Of a stretch of 64,000 bases of DNA, positions 46,101 to 52,693 are shown piece after piece. The notes below the pieces were generated by a model. That model did not search any database and was not told where the DNA came from. It saw only the letters and a program-made list of their open reading frames with translations. Made by a program: the position numbers and the translations under genes. Each line of letters opens with the position of its first letter. Position 1 is the stretch's first letter. Source of the DNA: Bemisia tabaci (lineage: Eukaryota > Arthropoda > Insecta > Hemiptera > Aleyrodidae); the NCBI RefSeq assembly GCF_918797505.1, contig NC_092793.1, positions 5,962,366 to 6,026,365 on the forward strand, in the 5' to 3' direction.

Positions 46101-49100
46101 TCAACCGGTGATCTTACCCACCGGAAACTCAAATCAATCGACCGATCGTCTTGCCGAATTTTACTTAACCGGAAATCGACAACCGTAAACTCTGCTCGAC
46201 CGGAATTGTGCTCCAATCGAAAACTTGACCCAACTGGAAATTCGATCCAACCTGAAATCCGACCTATCCCAAAATTCCAATTCACTGGAATCGTAATCCA
46301 CCCGTAGGTATATGACGTGACCGGAAATTAACCCAACTGGAAACTGTTTCCAACCGGTAACGTCTCCCTGTCGAAAATTTGACTCGACTGAAAATTTGAT
46401 TCGATTGGAAATCTGACCGACCGGAAACTCCAATCAACGGGATTCGTTATCCACCCGAAATTTCACTTGACCGGAAATCGAAAAGCTTTAATTTATACTT
46501 TACCGGAGATGTGCTCCAATCGAAAACTTGACTCAACTGGAAATCGACCCGACCGGAAAGGTGTTCAAACCCAAAATTTGATTGTTCTCGGATGGAGAAT
46601 AACCAATATCACTACCAATATATCATTTATTTTCCTAAAAAAAATTGCAAAAATTCGATATAAGCAATTGATATATCGACACGTTAACGTTAAAAATCGA
46701 TTGTCGATTTTCCGTAAAGAATCTTAAAAAATCGATATAACCGATCGATATATCGACTCGTCAACGTTAAAACTCGATTTTGCGTGTAAAAATACGTAGG
46801 AACCGGTGTGTATAACATATGTAAACAACGATAACAACCCCGTAGACACATCAATTCAACAAGAAAATAGCGAAAAATAAGACCGGAGGTCGACCCCTTG
46901 CCCCTCCCCCCCCCCCATAACTCGAAAACGGTTCCTGTACTCATCTTGAAATTTTTTCCTGAGTTTTCTGTTATTATAAGCTTCCACTTAAACCTTGGTT
47001 CCATCGTCGAATCGAATATCGAAAAAGGGGCGAAATTTTGGGAGGCTCTTTCCTTCGATATAATGTTTATTTTTGCGGAACGTTATGAATATTTTTCCTT
47101 GAAATTTTCAGGAACTTCAGGTTAAATTGCGCACAAAATTATTTGAAAAATTGGACGGTAAATTTTTACAAGATCAAAAAATGTAGCGACGCCTGACGGT
47201 TCATACGACGTTTTTCCTTATTAGTATGGTAGGCTTGCTAAGATGTACTCTCTGTTTGAATAACTTCATCAATGTTTACATTACCAAGAACTTCTGGACG
47301 TGGTTTCTTTTATTAATATCATCACTTCCGAATTCCTTGGGGGCCTTTGGTTGTCTGCAGTTTCAAAAATAAACTGTGCAATTTTCTTCTGATCGAAACT
47401 AGTAGTGAAAGGAACGTCCACTAGCAGAGAAAAAAACAATCACGATGCTTCTTGCGGATTATATTAAATTAATCGAAGGAATCCGTGCGGCAAAATGAGG
47501 AAAACTCACCGTATTCCGGGCAAACAGTTCGATGTCTCCCTCATTTCCGGTGTAGAAAAATATGGGGCCTTTCCGTCTGCTCCAAAAGGTGTCGTTGACT
47601 AAGTATCGTAGCTTGAACGTCGCATTCTTGGAGAAGTCAAAATGTGAGACCTGAAATGAGTAAACAAAAATATTGCCTAATTTAATAGATGCTATAATAT
47701 TGATGGCATCGTTAGAGGATGGGCAGCAGATGAAAAGCTGCGCGATGTATAAGTACTTAGGAAATCGGCTCACACAAGATGAAAAGGCCGATCCAGATAT
47801 TCTACCGTGCTAAGGAAAAACATCGTAATGAGAGTTGCCAAACGTTATATAATAAAATGTTTATTTTTGATGAGAATTTTGAATATTTCCTCTTGAAAGC
47901 TCCTTCTTTTTCAAGCATCCCTTATAATGTAAAATGTGACGAAATAAACATCAAAACTTGCAGTTTTAGTAACAAAATTCATGTCCGACCTCTCTATTTG
48001 ACTCGACTGGAAAAGTTGGAGTGTACTCTTGCTCAGATCAAATCTCAAGACTCTTCCACGGTCCGTGCCCCCCCCCCCCAAGGGGGGGGGGGGGAGGGTT
48101 GGCACCCGTCGGGGCTGCAATGATTCGCTAATAATCTCTCACTAGATAATCTGCACAGCTCAACAGGATGAGTGGGTGCAGGTTACGAACGTTTTAATAA
48201 CGCTCCACTAATTGTTTCATGCATATTCAACCCGGATTTGGGGGGCGGTGGGCGGCGAAAATTCGTTTAAAATGATAACCGCATGCTCAAACGGCGCTGC
48301 CAGCGATTGTTCAAAATTTCGCCTCTCGTGAATTGTTTCTTGGCGAGAATTCGGAGATGTCGGAACGAAATGGCGATACTACGCTCTACTTCCAACATCA
48401 GTACCAAACAGTGCTTAAAAATCAGCTTTTTTCCCCGCTTAGACCAATGTAAAATGTCCACATTTTATCGCCTAACATGGCAACCTTCACGTCTAGGCTC
48501 CTCATTCATCAATGTCGCTCCTCAGCGCTCAACTGCGGAGCGTCATTCATCCACGGGACCAGCCTTGCCAGAATATCCTGAAATCCTCCTGTACCGTCAA
48601 ACAAAAAACATGAAGGCTACTCTAATAAGTTTCCAAAAGTTGCGCAAAGGGGGTATTTTTTTGTCAATTTGGCCCTACGGAATCTTATTAATGAGCGGGA
48701 CTCAGGTAGGACTATGAAAGGCTAAAATCTTGAGTAGTCGTCTTGATTTGCTTTACCATGCTAAGGAAAAACGCCGTATGAACCTTCAGGCGTTGCCAAA
48801 TTTCCTTTCATAAAACGCGAATTTCCTGGTAAATTTATGAATATTTTCCTACAAATTTTTCAGATAATTTAGTTCACAATTTTACCTAGAGATTCTGAAA
48901 ATTTAAAGTAAAAACATTCATAACTTTCATCAAGAATGAATATTTTATCGAAGGAAATTTGGCAACTCTCGAATGTTCATACGGCGTTCAGCACGGCAGA
49001 GTAATAAATGGATTGCATTTTGCAAAAAGGAACCACTAGCATTGCAATGTTGCTAAGATTGTGCAACTTCTTTTGTCTTGGAGGAAAAACCCGATTATCC

Positions 49101-52100
49101 ATTAATAGTTTCTATTTTACACGCTAAAAACTGTAAATTTCAGACAAAAATTACCATCTAAATTTCATAGTTTTTCACGATTTCCGCAATTTTATTGAAA
49201 AAGATGAAGTTGCACAATCTTAGCATCATTGCAATGCTAGTGGTTCCTTTTTGCAAAATGCAATTCAAGTAGAACCCTCCGAGGTTGAATGTAATGACTG
49301 GGATGCAACTATTCGTGCCCGGCGATTGTCCGTATTGCATACGGAGTAAATTGAAGGCGATCCCGCTTTCCTTCCTTTTACAGCGATGCGTGCGACCTGA
49401 CGCCCATATGAGTTCGTTCCGACAGCCTCCTTTCATCGTCTCAAAAGAAGCAGAATACTTCAAAGTTTTGAGTAGTATAAATTGTAGACGTAAACACAAA
49501 TTACACAAGTCATTTTACGGCTTACTTGTGGACTTTCTTTCAAATGGGGAACCGATATGAAATAGTGTGCTTTCGATCGTTATATGAATATCAGGGCCAG
49601 ATTTACTTACTTGCCGCCCCCTTCTCATTCGTTTTGAAACATCAATAAAAGCCATCAAGTAAACGTGCCGGAGGGGGAGAGGCGTATAAGACGCGTTTGC
49701 TCGTGTTAGTCACATTTCTTGTGAAAGCCCTGTCAACACTACTAGCAAAAGTTCACGGAACTTGGCGCGAAAGTTAAGTTCCGTAAACCTATCTCTGTAT
49801 GGACAAGGCCCTCCATTTATAAGAAATGAACCAAAAAATTATGAAAGAACACACATAAATGTGGTTTAATACTTCCGCCGCCTTAATTTCCGCCGCCGCG
49901 CCGCGCTGACCGCACTGTATTTGGCGCAATGCGTTAAGTATTCCTACAGTCTTGTATGCGCTATGCGTTTCACGCTGCCCGCTGCTGACCGCAGCGACCG
50001 CACTGTCTTTGGCGCAATGCGTGAAGTATTCATGCAGTCTTGTAGGCGCTAATATGTGTTACATGCCGACCGCCGCGCCGAGGGTTTCTCCTTTTCATCT
50101 CACGTTCTCGTCATCGTTGCTCTCTGCGCCGCGCCGTTCCAGGCCAAATTCCGTGTTCGGTTTCTCTCTTAGTCTTAACTCGACTAATTAAAGGTGCTGT
50201 CTATTGTATCACAGAAGGACGACAAAATTAGAGATATACTCTCAGGAAATGAGAAATTTTGTCACCTTTTCTCGTTCGTAATTTTTTTTGTTTGAAATCT
50301 GATTTTTCTTTATGACTACATTTAAAATTGCCGCCTCCTAAATTTGCCGCCATGGGCCGCGCCCCATGTGGCCACCCCCTTAATCCGGCCCTGATGAATA
50401 TACTTTAACGCCCTTTATGTTTTATTTAAGCTTTTTTTGTCTGAAAAATAAATATATTAAGAGCCAATTTGATCATTTTCCGTTAAGATTTAGCCTCCGC
50501 GAGTAAAACTTGGATCCCTGCTCTGATTGACTGTTACCTTATTATCTCTAGCTATGTTTATTGGTTTTTTTAGTCCTAGTGAATCCAAAAAGTTCATTGG
50601 TATTTTGAAACAACTTTTCAAAAATAAAAAATTAAAGATAAAAACCTCGCTCATTAGAGGTTGAATCTCAACTTAAATACCAGAGATGATAGAGCTGGCC
50701 GGGGGTAAATGATCTTCCATATGTTATGATATTTCCTCAGCTTACACAAATACAAATACAGTGATGCACGTTTCTCACGTAACGAGGAACGGATCAACGA
50801 GGAAAAGTTAATCACAAAAAAACTAAATGCGTCGACGATGAAAGATCATATTATTTTAAAGGAATTTTTTTGTTTCAAAATAGAAACTGCTAGTACTTTT
50901 AGACTCGTCTACAGTATTACACAAAAGCGCAAAATCTCAGCAGCGTTGTAATAAACTTGTATCCTCTCAGCTAAACTTTTGAATTATGGTGCACTTTATT
51001 AAGGTCGACAACTTGAGCCTCATCGTTTTTCGTAGGAACTGTGAGCTCCGAGCAAATGACGGTTATCGCAAGCGGTTTCACTGAAACCAGCTTCAATATG
51101 CTCAATCCACAATCATCCAAATATGCTCAAGTGTCACCTAGAAAAACGCATTCGGAAGAGCCCTACCTTTTTTATCATTGTGTATCAGTATTGACTACGC
51201 AATGAGAGAGTGAACTTTCTAGGAAGTGTGAACTTTCTCTCTGTGCATCTATACTTAATCTGTTATGCTTTGAAATCTCGCGAAGGTTTTATCGAAAGCG
51301 CTCCTCAGGCGGGTCGATTGTTGAAATTGATAGACAAACGATAGACAAAGAAGACATAAGGAGTATGGAGCGATCCTATTGGTTGAAATGAATGGTTCTT
51401 ATAGACTATGGGAGAAAATGATGGACTAACTAAAGGGTCTCTCGTGGGTTGCCGTTAGTTAGTCTATTGCCTACCTCTTTTGTCCATTGCAACTACCCGT
51501 TTCCACCAATAGGATCCCATCCTTTTTGTCTTCTTGGTCTATTGCTTTGTCTATCAATTTCAACAATTAGCCCGCAGGCGTTTTCCCCCGCACTCTAGAA
51601 TGTGCCTCGTTGCTAACATTTTTTCTGATGCATAATCCTCAGCTTGCATAACCTAATTGTTTATCCTGTGATAAGAAAGAACGCAAGTACGAGAATTAAG
51701 TTTTTTTTAAAACGTTGAGGAATTTTTCTGTGAGAGGGCCAAGGGCGTATGAGACTTCCAATGCTGCTAAGATTGTGCAAAGCAGGTCTCTAGTTATAAG
51801 TAACTTATCAGACAGTTCTGCTATGAAGTTTTCCCTGAATTTATTTCGAGTTTTTCTTCACTATCGTAAGGAAGTAAGTCGGCTGTAAATGAATTTCACA
51901 TGCTGCAAACGCTATAAAAATTGCAAACTCTTAGCAGCATTGCAAGCTTCATACACCCTTTTACCGGAAAATGGGTTAGATATATCATATAAGAAATCAA
52001 TATACACCAATAGTATGTAACGTCGCATCTACTGGTACATTCAAGCCTCTTGAGACTCTTATTTTATGAACAAGGTACTTCATTATTTTTAAAACAAATA

Positions 52101-52693
52101 TAAATCTAGGCATGCGTCGATGTAAATAAATAACTTCAAAAATATGTTAAGGAACTAATTTTTTGAATACTTGGTTGTCACTTTCTGATCGACCTTTTCC
52201 AGTCGCTCAACCAATAAAGTACGGATAAAACCACATCAGCAGAGGCAGTAAAAGGCAGGCGTATAAACTGGGGGAAAAATTTGCCGAAGTAACATCCCGG
52301 GTGTTAAAAATCTGCGCGACAACTCTTGAAAGTTAGTATGCACACCCTGGTTGTTAATTAAACGTAGCTAGGCTGTTACTTTAACAGCCGGAGTGTCCAT
52401 AACAACATTCATGAGGTATCGCGCAGATTTTTAACATCCGGGGTGTTACCTCAGCAACTTTTTTACCGTGTAACTTTTCTTATATTCTTTTCACCTTAAT
52501 TTTTTTTTATTTATTTATTCTGAAAAGCTTATAATCAGAGGGAAACAGTTAAATTTAAAACCGAGAGCAATTATCAAATACGTACAGGCACATCAAGATA
52601 CTTGGTCTCGTAGGTGTAGTCCTCCGCAAAAACAGTGCTCGCAGCCCACACAATCGTTATCACACAAAAAAACACGAGACTTTTCCCGCCCAT
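20547..52693 (-). CDS. Prcp: Lysosomal Pro-X carboxypeptidase (peptidase family S28), 9 exons, complete
   Basis: Serine carboxypeptidase that removes the residue after a penultimate proline, acting in lysosomes or secreted. Exons, 5' to 3': 52693–52586, 47650–47510, 43254–43153, 38117–37942, 36661–36504, 31302–31130, 29531–29364, 22807–22620, 20766–20547. They join in frame to 477 residues (human PRCP is 496). Signal peptide at residues ~1–23 ([18 protein letters not shown]). Nucleophile Ser157 in GGSYGG, Asp410 in LLDPWSGGG, His435 or 436 in [36 protein letters not shown] and [10 protein letters not shown] are typical of PRCP rather than DPP7. Several N-glycosylation sequons are present (for example Asn45, Asn55, Asn246, Asn293). 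Eight introns of 1.3–6.6 kb carry most of the window's repeats; intron 4 is GC–AG. Family assignment is from recalled motifs. Confidence 0.96.
20829..21384. mobile_element. Foldback element in PRCP intron 8 (AGAGTACCT family)
   Basis: CTAGAGTACCTGTAAACAGG at the left, CCCGTAAACACGTACTCTAG at the right. The second pair GGAGCTCCAACGTTGGACC and TCCAACTTTGGGGCTCCAT also pairs, as do the ATGTAAACAAA/TTTGTTTACA words. A ~230-bp AT-rich centre separates the arms. Ends resemble the element at 4836. Confidence 0.8.
21656..21911. mobile_element. MITE family M copy
   Basis: CTGCCGTGCCAAGGAAGAAC at the left and GGCCTTCTTCCTTAGCACGG at the right. Flanks GATATGCATA and CATATGCAA are similar, suggesting insertion in an AT-palindromic target. 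Confidence 0.85.
21918..22358 (+). pseudogene. LINE 3'-end fragment, interrupted
   Basis: Matches the end of the LINE at 57704–59149: GATGGATTTCTSSAGG, GTGTGTCAGAGCATGGAAGT, then after an insertion GGAGACGAAAAGGACGCCC and CAGCTCCCTGAAGG. It is heavily mutated with no open frame. Split at 22056–22133 by a poly(A) retro-insertion. Confidence 0.75.
22045..22144 (+). mobile_element. Short poly(A) retro-insertion with 11-bp TSD
   Basis: ATCTGGTCTGG at 22045–22055 and 22134–22144 flanks ~43 bp (ACATTAAAACTGAATAAAGT through TCCCTGAAG) followed by ~34 A. AATAAA lies ~27 nt before the tail. The same 3' end occurs, longer and on the - strand, at 28821–28995. Confidence 0.85.
22620..22807 (-). CDS. Prcp: PRCP exon 8
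   Basis: Acceptor TTTTTTCAG, donor GTAAAA (weaker than the others). Reads [20 protein letters not shown], then [14 protein letters not shown] plus two bases of a Ser codon. Conserved CTE and MFEP motifs of S28 enzymes. Confidence 0.95.
22960..23663. mobile_element. Foldback element with a later insertion
   Basis: Ends CACTGAAAAAAAAATCTCGG and AATTTTTTTCCAGTG are inverted. The inside is full of GGTAAAATTACC/GGTAATTTTACC words pairing across the element. It is interrupted near 23249–23431 by the duplicated block from 20037–20220. Confidence 0.7.
23249..23431 (+). repeat. 184-bp duplicated block, inserted copy
   Basis: Near-identical to 20037–20220 (ATGATGAG versus ATGATAAG is the only clear change seen). 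It sits inside an unrelated foldback and is bordered by T runs on both sides (~23215 and 23432–23455). Junctions show short TTCAAAAAAA homology. Confidence 0.85.
23664..24851. other. PRCP intron 7 sequence, no further feature seen
   Basis: No gene or complete repeat recognised. The phrase CACTTATGTGCCTTGTCCTCC at 24230 recurs in diverged form near 41090 and, inverted, near 32000, so an unrecognised old repeat is probable. Confidence 0.4.
24852..25295. mobile_element. Family P long palindrome, copy 5
   Basis: AGGTGATTCCACGGTTGCCA to complement at 25295, TA flanks on both sides. Arms pair nearly end to end around TTTCGATATCAGTGTTGAA. Confidence 0.92.
25360..25440. repeat. Left half of a distant inverted repeat
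   Basis: GCGAAAACAAAAGTTGAGCT then GACTTTACAAATATA is found in reverse complement at 28720–28790, 3.3 kb away. The pair brackets the mariner-like remnant at 25893. Confidence 0.6.
25893..26162 (+). pseudogene. Mariner-like transposase N-terminal remnant
   Basis: Translation from about residue 20 reads [20 protein letters not shown] then [16 protein letters not shown] and [15 protein letters not shown]. This matches the layout of the second helix-turn-helix of mariner/SETMAR-type transposases (short start box, hL..kKVsARwvP.LL, then EqKe.R). The usual Trp of ARWVP is replaced and no DD(D/E) domain follows. It is a decayed fragment, not a host gene. Confidence 0.5.
26729..26875 (+). mobile_element. 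Family P fragment (left arm)
   Basis: TTAAGGTGATTCGATAGACG and the following GCATGCGACATATCCCATCA match the left arm of copy 1; the element is then truncated near 26875. Confidence 0.8.
27007..27562. repeat. AAATCCCTAGATTT repeats within a possible MITE
   Basis: AAATCCCTAAATCCC and CCTAGATTT words cluster at 27027–27125 and 27470–27530. Outer GTCTTCCGATATTAAA and GACATCGGATGGCTG are roughly inverted. The element edges are uncertain. Confidence 0.4.
27563..28714. other. PRCP intron 7 sequence, no gene recognised
   Basis: Contains a 63-codon - strand frame at 28717–28526 with a hydrophobic stretch ([17 protein letters not shown]). It has no motif or partner exon, so I do not call it a gene. 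Confidence 0.4.
28715..28795. repeat. Right half of a distant inverted repeat
   Basis: AGCTCAACTTTTGTTTTCGC, the complement of 25388–25418. It directly precedes the poly(A) retro-insertion. Confidence 0.6.
28805..29011 (-). mobile_element. Poly(A) retro-insertion with 16-bp TSD
   Basis: GATGACGACTCATTTT at 28805–28820 and again at 28996–29011. Between them, on the - strand, ~150 bp end in ACTGAATAAAGTCAGATGGG, then TCCCTGAAG and a long A tail (T run 28821–28842 on +). The A tail, AATAAA and exact TSD show LINE-mediated retrotransposition. It shares its 3' end with 22056–22133. Confidence 0.88.
29364..29531 (-). CDS. Prcp: PRCP exon 7
   Basis: Acceptor CTTTCAG, donor GTACGT. 56 codons, [20 protein letters not shown] to [10 protein letters not shown], phase 0 at both ends. 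Contains the [10 protein letters not shown] segment equivalent to human YNYSGQVKCL. Confidence 0.95.
29660..30012. mobile_element. TTATCGCAAT-rich element
   Basis: Dense GCGATAAAATCG/TTTATCGCAAT words in both orientations, ending GATTTTTCCGTTGAAAAATG. The relative at 42645–42985 ends GATTTTTCCGTTGAGAAATG, so both are copies of one self-complementary element. Confidence 0.65.
30420..30598. mobile_element. hAT-like MITE with perfect 8-bp TSD
   Basis: GTGCCCCT at 30420–30427 and 30591–30598. Element 30428–30590 (163 bp) starts CATTGGCGGATCAAGCAAAT and ends with the complement of CAGAGGCGGATCCAACAAT. The core (CCATTTAAACTTATGG, ATCGATTATTTAGCAAAGG) links it to the CAGTGGCG family. Confidence 0.88.
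31130..31302 (-). CDS. Prcp: PRCP exon 6
   Basis: Acceptor TTTTTGCAG, donor GTAAGT. Two bases complete a Glu codon, then [20 protein letters not shown] to [18 protein letters not shown], matching the human DYPYASNFLQPLPAWPIK stretch. Confidence 0.95.
31361..31830. mobile_element. ACAGGGTGATCC element with nested MITE
   Basis: Outer ends ACAGGGTGATCCATAAGT and ATCTTTTGGATCACTCTGT are inverted repeats. A related copy spans 39169–39896. A family M MITE (31396–31648) lies inside, so this element is older than that insertion. Confidence 0.75.
31396..31648. mobile_element. MITE family M copy (nested)
   Basis: CTGCCATGCTAAGGAAAAAT at the left, CGTTTTTCCATAGCACGGTAG at the right, TA on both sides. 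Among the better preserved copies. Confidence 0.87.
32447..32944. mobile_element. Long-arm foldback in PRCP intron 5
   Basis: Arms of ~220 bp: AATGGAGATGTTGAATGTGT at the left pairs with ACATGCAACATCTCCATT at the right. The inner GCAAAGATAGGGAGCAAATA and TATTTGCTCCCTATCTTTGC pair perfectly. The loop is ~45 bp near 32670–32710. Confidence 0.88.
33168..33315. mobile_element. CAGTGGCG-family remnant
   Basis: GGTGGCAAGGCGTGAATAAT at the left, then AAGGATCGATTATTAAGG and TTAGCAGATCAATCGATGTA. The right terminus is eroded. Confidence 0.55.
34161..34479. mobile_element. Foldback carrying TTAGG / CCTAA arrays
   Basis: Outer inverted repeats (TGTTACGGGTAATCTAGTCA and its complement at 34455–34473, extending through AACCGGGTAATGTCG) enclose GGTTA repeats at 34233–34278 (8 units, one GGTCA), a ~57-bp GC-rich spacer, and CCTAA repeats at 34336–34408 (~14 units). 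The pentamer equals the common insect telomere repeat, present here as an inverted pair. Confidence 0.9.
34480..35390. other. PRCP intron 5 sequence, no feature seen
   Basis: Includes a C/T-rich patch at 34930–35000 and inverted GCAAAATTCC/GGAATTTTGC words near 35150. No gene recognised. Confidence 0.4.
35391..35551. mobile_element. hAT-like MITE with perfect 8-bp TSD
   Basis: ACTGTGTG at 35391–35398 and 35544–35551 flanks a 145-bp element starting CAAAGGCGAGGCG and ending CGCCACGCCACTG. The internal GTGTTCGTTGCAAACACCC is a perfect hairpin. Confidence 0.9.
35595..35772. mobile_element. hAT-like MITE, second copy 60 bp on
   Basis: Element 35603–35764 starts CAGTGACGAGGTGTG and ends CGCCACGCCCCTG. 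Flanks CCACATAG and CCACACAA match in 6 of 8 positions, an aged TSD. Confidence 0.78.
36504..36661 (-). CDS. Prcp: PRCP exon 5
   Basis: Acceptor CATTTTAG, donor GTAAGT. One base completes Gly176, then [20 protein letters not shown] to IDKQGQS and one base of Glu229. The phase only fits if intron 4 starts at a GC donor. Confidence 0.95.
36945..37311. mobile_element. Possible foldback with CTGGTAAAAA ends
   Basis: CCTGGTAAAAAGCGG at the left and CCAATTTTTACCAGAG at the right. The interior repeats AGCCGGCTATAG and ACAGATCYCATA motifs. The arms pair poorly inside. Confidence 0.4.
37372..37640 (+). repeat. Tandem duplication, 133-bp unit
   Basis: Two copies: GTTCGCCTTCAGGTAGGCGG at 37411 and GTTCGCCTTCAGTCAGGTGG at 37544, both followed by GGTATGCAATACKCGCTCTC and GTTCGAATAGTGGTATCA. 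A third, diverged copy lies near 45525–45600. Confidence 0.85.
37936..37941 (-). promoter_or_regulatory. GC 5' splice site of PRCP intron 4
   Basis: The - strand reads ATT TTG GG|GCAAGT, the consensus for the minor U2-type GC–AG donor class. The only joining that keeps the conserved [18 protein letters not shown] sequence and frame uses this GC, with acceptor TTTTAG before 36661. A nearby GTTCGT gives the wrong frame. Confidence 0.9.
37942..38117 (-). CDS. Prcp: PRCP exon 4 (catalytic Ser)
   Basis: Acceptor GTTTCAG. Reads [20 protein letters not shown] to [20 protein letters not shown] and PAVIL plus GG of Gly176. Ser157 in GGSYGG is the S28 nucleophile. Confidence 0.96.
38329..39087. mobile_element. 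Foldback disrupted by a nested MITE
   Basis: Left arm TTGTAGATTAGCTAAAAGTA continues, after 38351–38765, as GATCTGTCCAAACAGCAAC. The right arm (GTTGCTGTTTGAACGGATCT, then TTAGCTAATCTACAAGA) is continuous. Removing the MITE restores a collinear left arm. Confidence 0.85.
38351..38765. mobile_element. MITE with CCCGTGTAACATTTTTCTTC ends (nested)
   Basis: CCCGTGTAACATTTTTCTTC at the left, GAAAAATGTTACACGGG at the right. AA on both sides fits a 2-bp TSD within the host foldback. Internal AGAAGA/TCTTCT words are frequent. Confidence 0.85.
39169..39896. mobile_element. ACAGGGTGATCC element, second copy
   Basis: Left AGGGTGATCCAAAAGTCCCA, right ACTTTTGGATCATCCTGTG. The left third resembles 31361 (…TTTCAATTTGTTAAAAAAAATTACGG). 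A CAGTGGCG-family remnant starts at 39345 inside it. Confidence 0.65.
39345..39440. mobile_element. CAGTGGCG-family remnant
   Basis: CAGTGGCGATGCGTACCTAA, then ATCGATTTCCGATATTAG and GGTATTCGTTGCGAACAC. The right end is missing. Confidence 0.5.
39897..41736. other. PRCP intron 3 sequence, no feature seen
   Basis: No complete repeat or gene recognised. One stretch near 41085–41110 is a diverged match to 24225–24250. Confidence 0.4.
41737..41910 (+). CDS. Unassigned coding-like terminal exon (tentative)
   Basis: A strong pyrimidine tract and CAG (41702–41736) precede an open frame of 57 codons with a TGA at 41908–41910: [53 protein letters not shown]. Base composition is balanced, unlike the AT-rich intron around it. 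It lies in PRCP intron 3 on the opposite strand. I do not recognise the protein and found no upstream exon. It may be a nested gene's last exon, a retrocopy remnant, or chance. Confidence 0.3.
   Translation: MEENCEEHFTGVKFAVNSGTLPERAIISLKWQQFVAAIARQKNCTFGAAITSLSWDL
41911..42644. other. PRCP intron 3 sequence, no feature seen
   Basis: No gene or repeat recognised. Confidence 0.4.
42645..42985. mobile_element. TTATCGCAAT-rich element, second copy
   Basis: Starts CAAGTAGCAGTCATCGCGAT and ends GTTGAGAAATGCTAATTGGG. Dense GCGATTTTATCG words pair within the element. Related to 29660–30012. Confidence 0.7.
43153..43254 (-). CDS. Prcp: PRCP exon 3
   Basis: Acceptor GATTTTCAG, donor GTAAGT. Exactly 34 codons, [20 protein letters not shown] then [14 protein letters not shown], nearly identical to mammalian PRCP. 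Confidence 0.96.
43255..44458. other. PRCP intron 2 sequence, no feature seen
   Basis: AT-rich, no repeat edge or gene recognised. Confidence 0.45.
44459..44710. mobile_element. MITE family M copy
   Basis: CTGCTGTGCTGAGGTAAAAC at the left, GGCATTCTTCCTTGGCACGG at the right. The right arm has extra G/C (GGGTCTGCGGGCCC) not seen in other copies. Confidence 0.75.
46010..46570. repeat. Degenerate short-period repeat (CCGGAAA)
   Basis: About 30 words of AACCGGAAA, AACTGGAAA or AATCGAAAA type at roughly 15–22 bp spacing (ACTTGACCCAACTGGAAAT and similar). Open frames across it are repeat translations. Confidence 0.75.
47051..47231. mobile_element. MITE family M, 3' fragment
   Basis: TTTATTTTTGCGGAACGTTA and the right end CGACGTTTTTCCTTATTAGT match the copy at 9359. 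The left end is missing. Confidence 0.65.
47510..47650 (-). CDS. Prcp: PRCP exon 2
   Basis: Acceptor CATTTCAG, donor GTGAGT. 47 codons, [20 protein letters not shown] to [23 protein letters not shown]-like start and FYTGNEGDI are S28 hallmarks. Confidence 0.96.
47711..47800 (+). pseudogene. LINE reverse-transcriptase fragment
   Basis: Reads [18 protein letters not shown] then [12 protein letters not shown], matching LEDGQQIKGCADFKYLGV of the LINE at 58064. Here a sense codon stands where the other copy has a stop. About 90 bp, directly followed by a family M fragment. Confidence 0.75.
47802..47905 (+). mobile_element. MITE family M, 5' fragment
   Basis: TACCGTGCTAAGGAAAAACA, then GAGAGTTGCCAAACG. 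The right half is absent. Confidence 0.65.
48068..48094. repeat. Poly(C)/poly(G) hairpin
   Basis: 12 C, AA, 13 G: a perfect homopolymer palindrome in AT-rich intron DNA. Confidence 0.85.
48754..48999. mobile_element. MITE family M copy
   Basis: TACCATGCTAAGGAAAAACG at the left and ATACGGCGTTCAGCACGGCA at the right (a short deletion removed the TTTTTCCTT of the right arm). The inner ATTTTATCGAAGGAAATTTG is well kept. Confidence 0.87.
49006..49267. mobile_element. Foldback with family T ends and long arms
   Basis: AAATGGATTGCATTTTGCAA at the left, TTTTGCAAAATGCAATTCAA at the right. The arms extend through GGAACCACTAGCATTGCAAT and AAGATTGTGCAACTTC. Confidence 0.85.
49584..50401. mobile_element. 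Non-autonomous hAT element, 802 bp, perfect 8-bp TSD
   Basis: ATGAATAT at 49584–49591 and 50394–50401 flanks 49592–50393. Ends are CAGGGCCAGATTTACTTACT and CTTAATCCGGCCCTG. Sub-terminal TTGCCGCC / GGCCGC-rich boxes and two internal ~88-bp units (GGCGCAATGCGTKAAGTATT at ~49923 and 50011). It has no transposase frame. Same family as 53729–54827. Confidence 0.93.
50402..51308. other. PRCP intron 1 sequence, no feature seen
   Basis: No gene or repeat edge recognised. Confidence 0.4.
51309..51575. mobile_element. Foldback in PRCP intron 1
   Basis: GCGGGTCGATTGTTGAAATT at the left, ATTTCAACAATTAGCCCGC at the right. The inner ATCCTATTGGTTGAAA and TTTCCACCAATAGGAT also pair. Confidence 0.85.
52270..52469. 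mobile_element. Foldback just downstream of PRCP exon 1
   Basis: GGGGGAAAAATTTGCCGAAG at the left pairs with CAGCAACTTTTTTACC at the right. GTGTTAAAAATCTGCGCGA and TCGCGCAGATTTTTAACA pair perfectly. It lies ~120 bp after the intron 1 donor. Confidence 0.85.
52586..52693 (-). CDS. Prcp: PRCP exon 1 (start, signal peptide)
   Basis: ATG at 52693–52691 is the first in-frame Met (context GGAAAATGG) and is followed by a hydrophobic signal sequence, [20 protein letters not shown], cleaved before AEDYT or EDYT. 36 codons, donor GTACGT. An upstream ATG at 52808 is in another frame. Confidence 0.93.

Noticed and set aside
48283..48717. 144-codon + strand frame in PRCP intron 1
   Set aside because: No recognisable motif, no Kozak or splice evidence, and overlapping frames of similar quality.
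47650..52585. Assigning the S28 gene as DPP7 rather than PRCP
   Set aside because: [16 protein letters not shown] after the ASSA motif and the [15 protein letters not shown] ends follow PRCP; DPP7 differs after ASAP.
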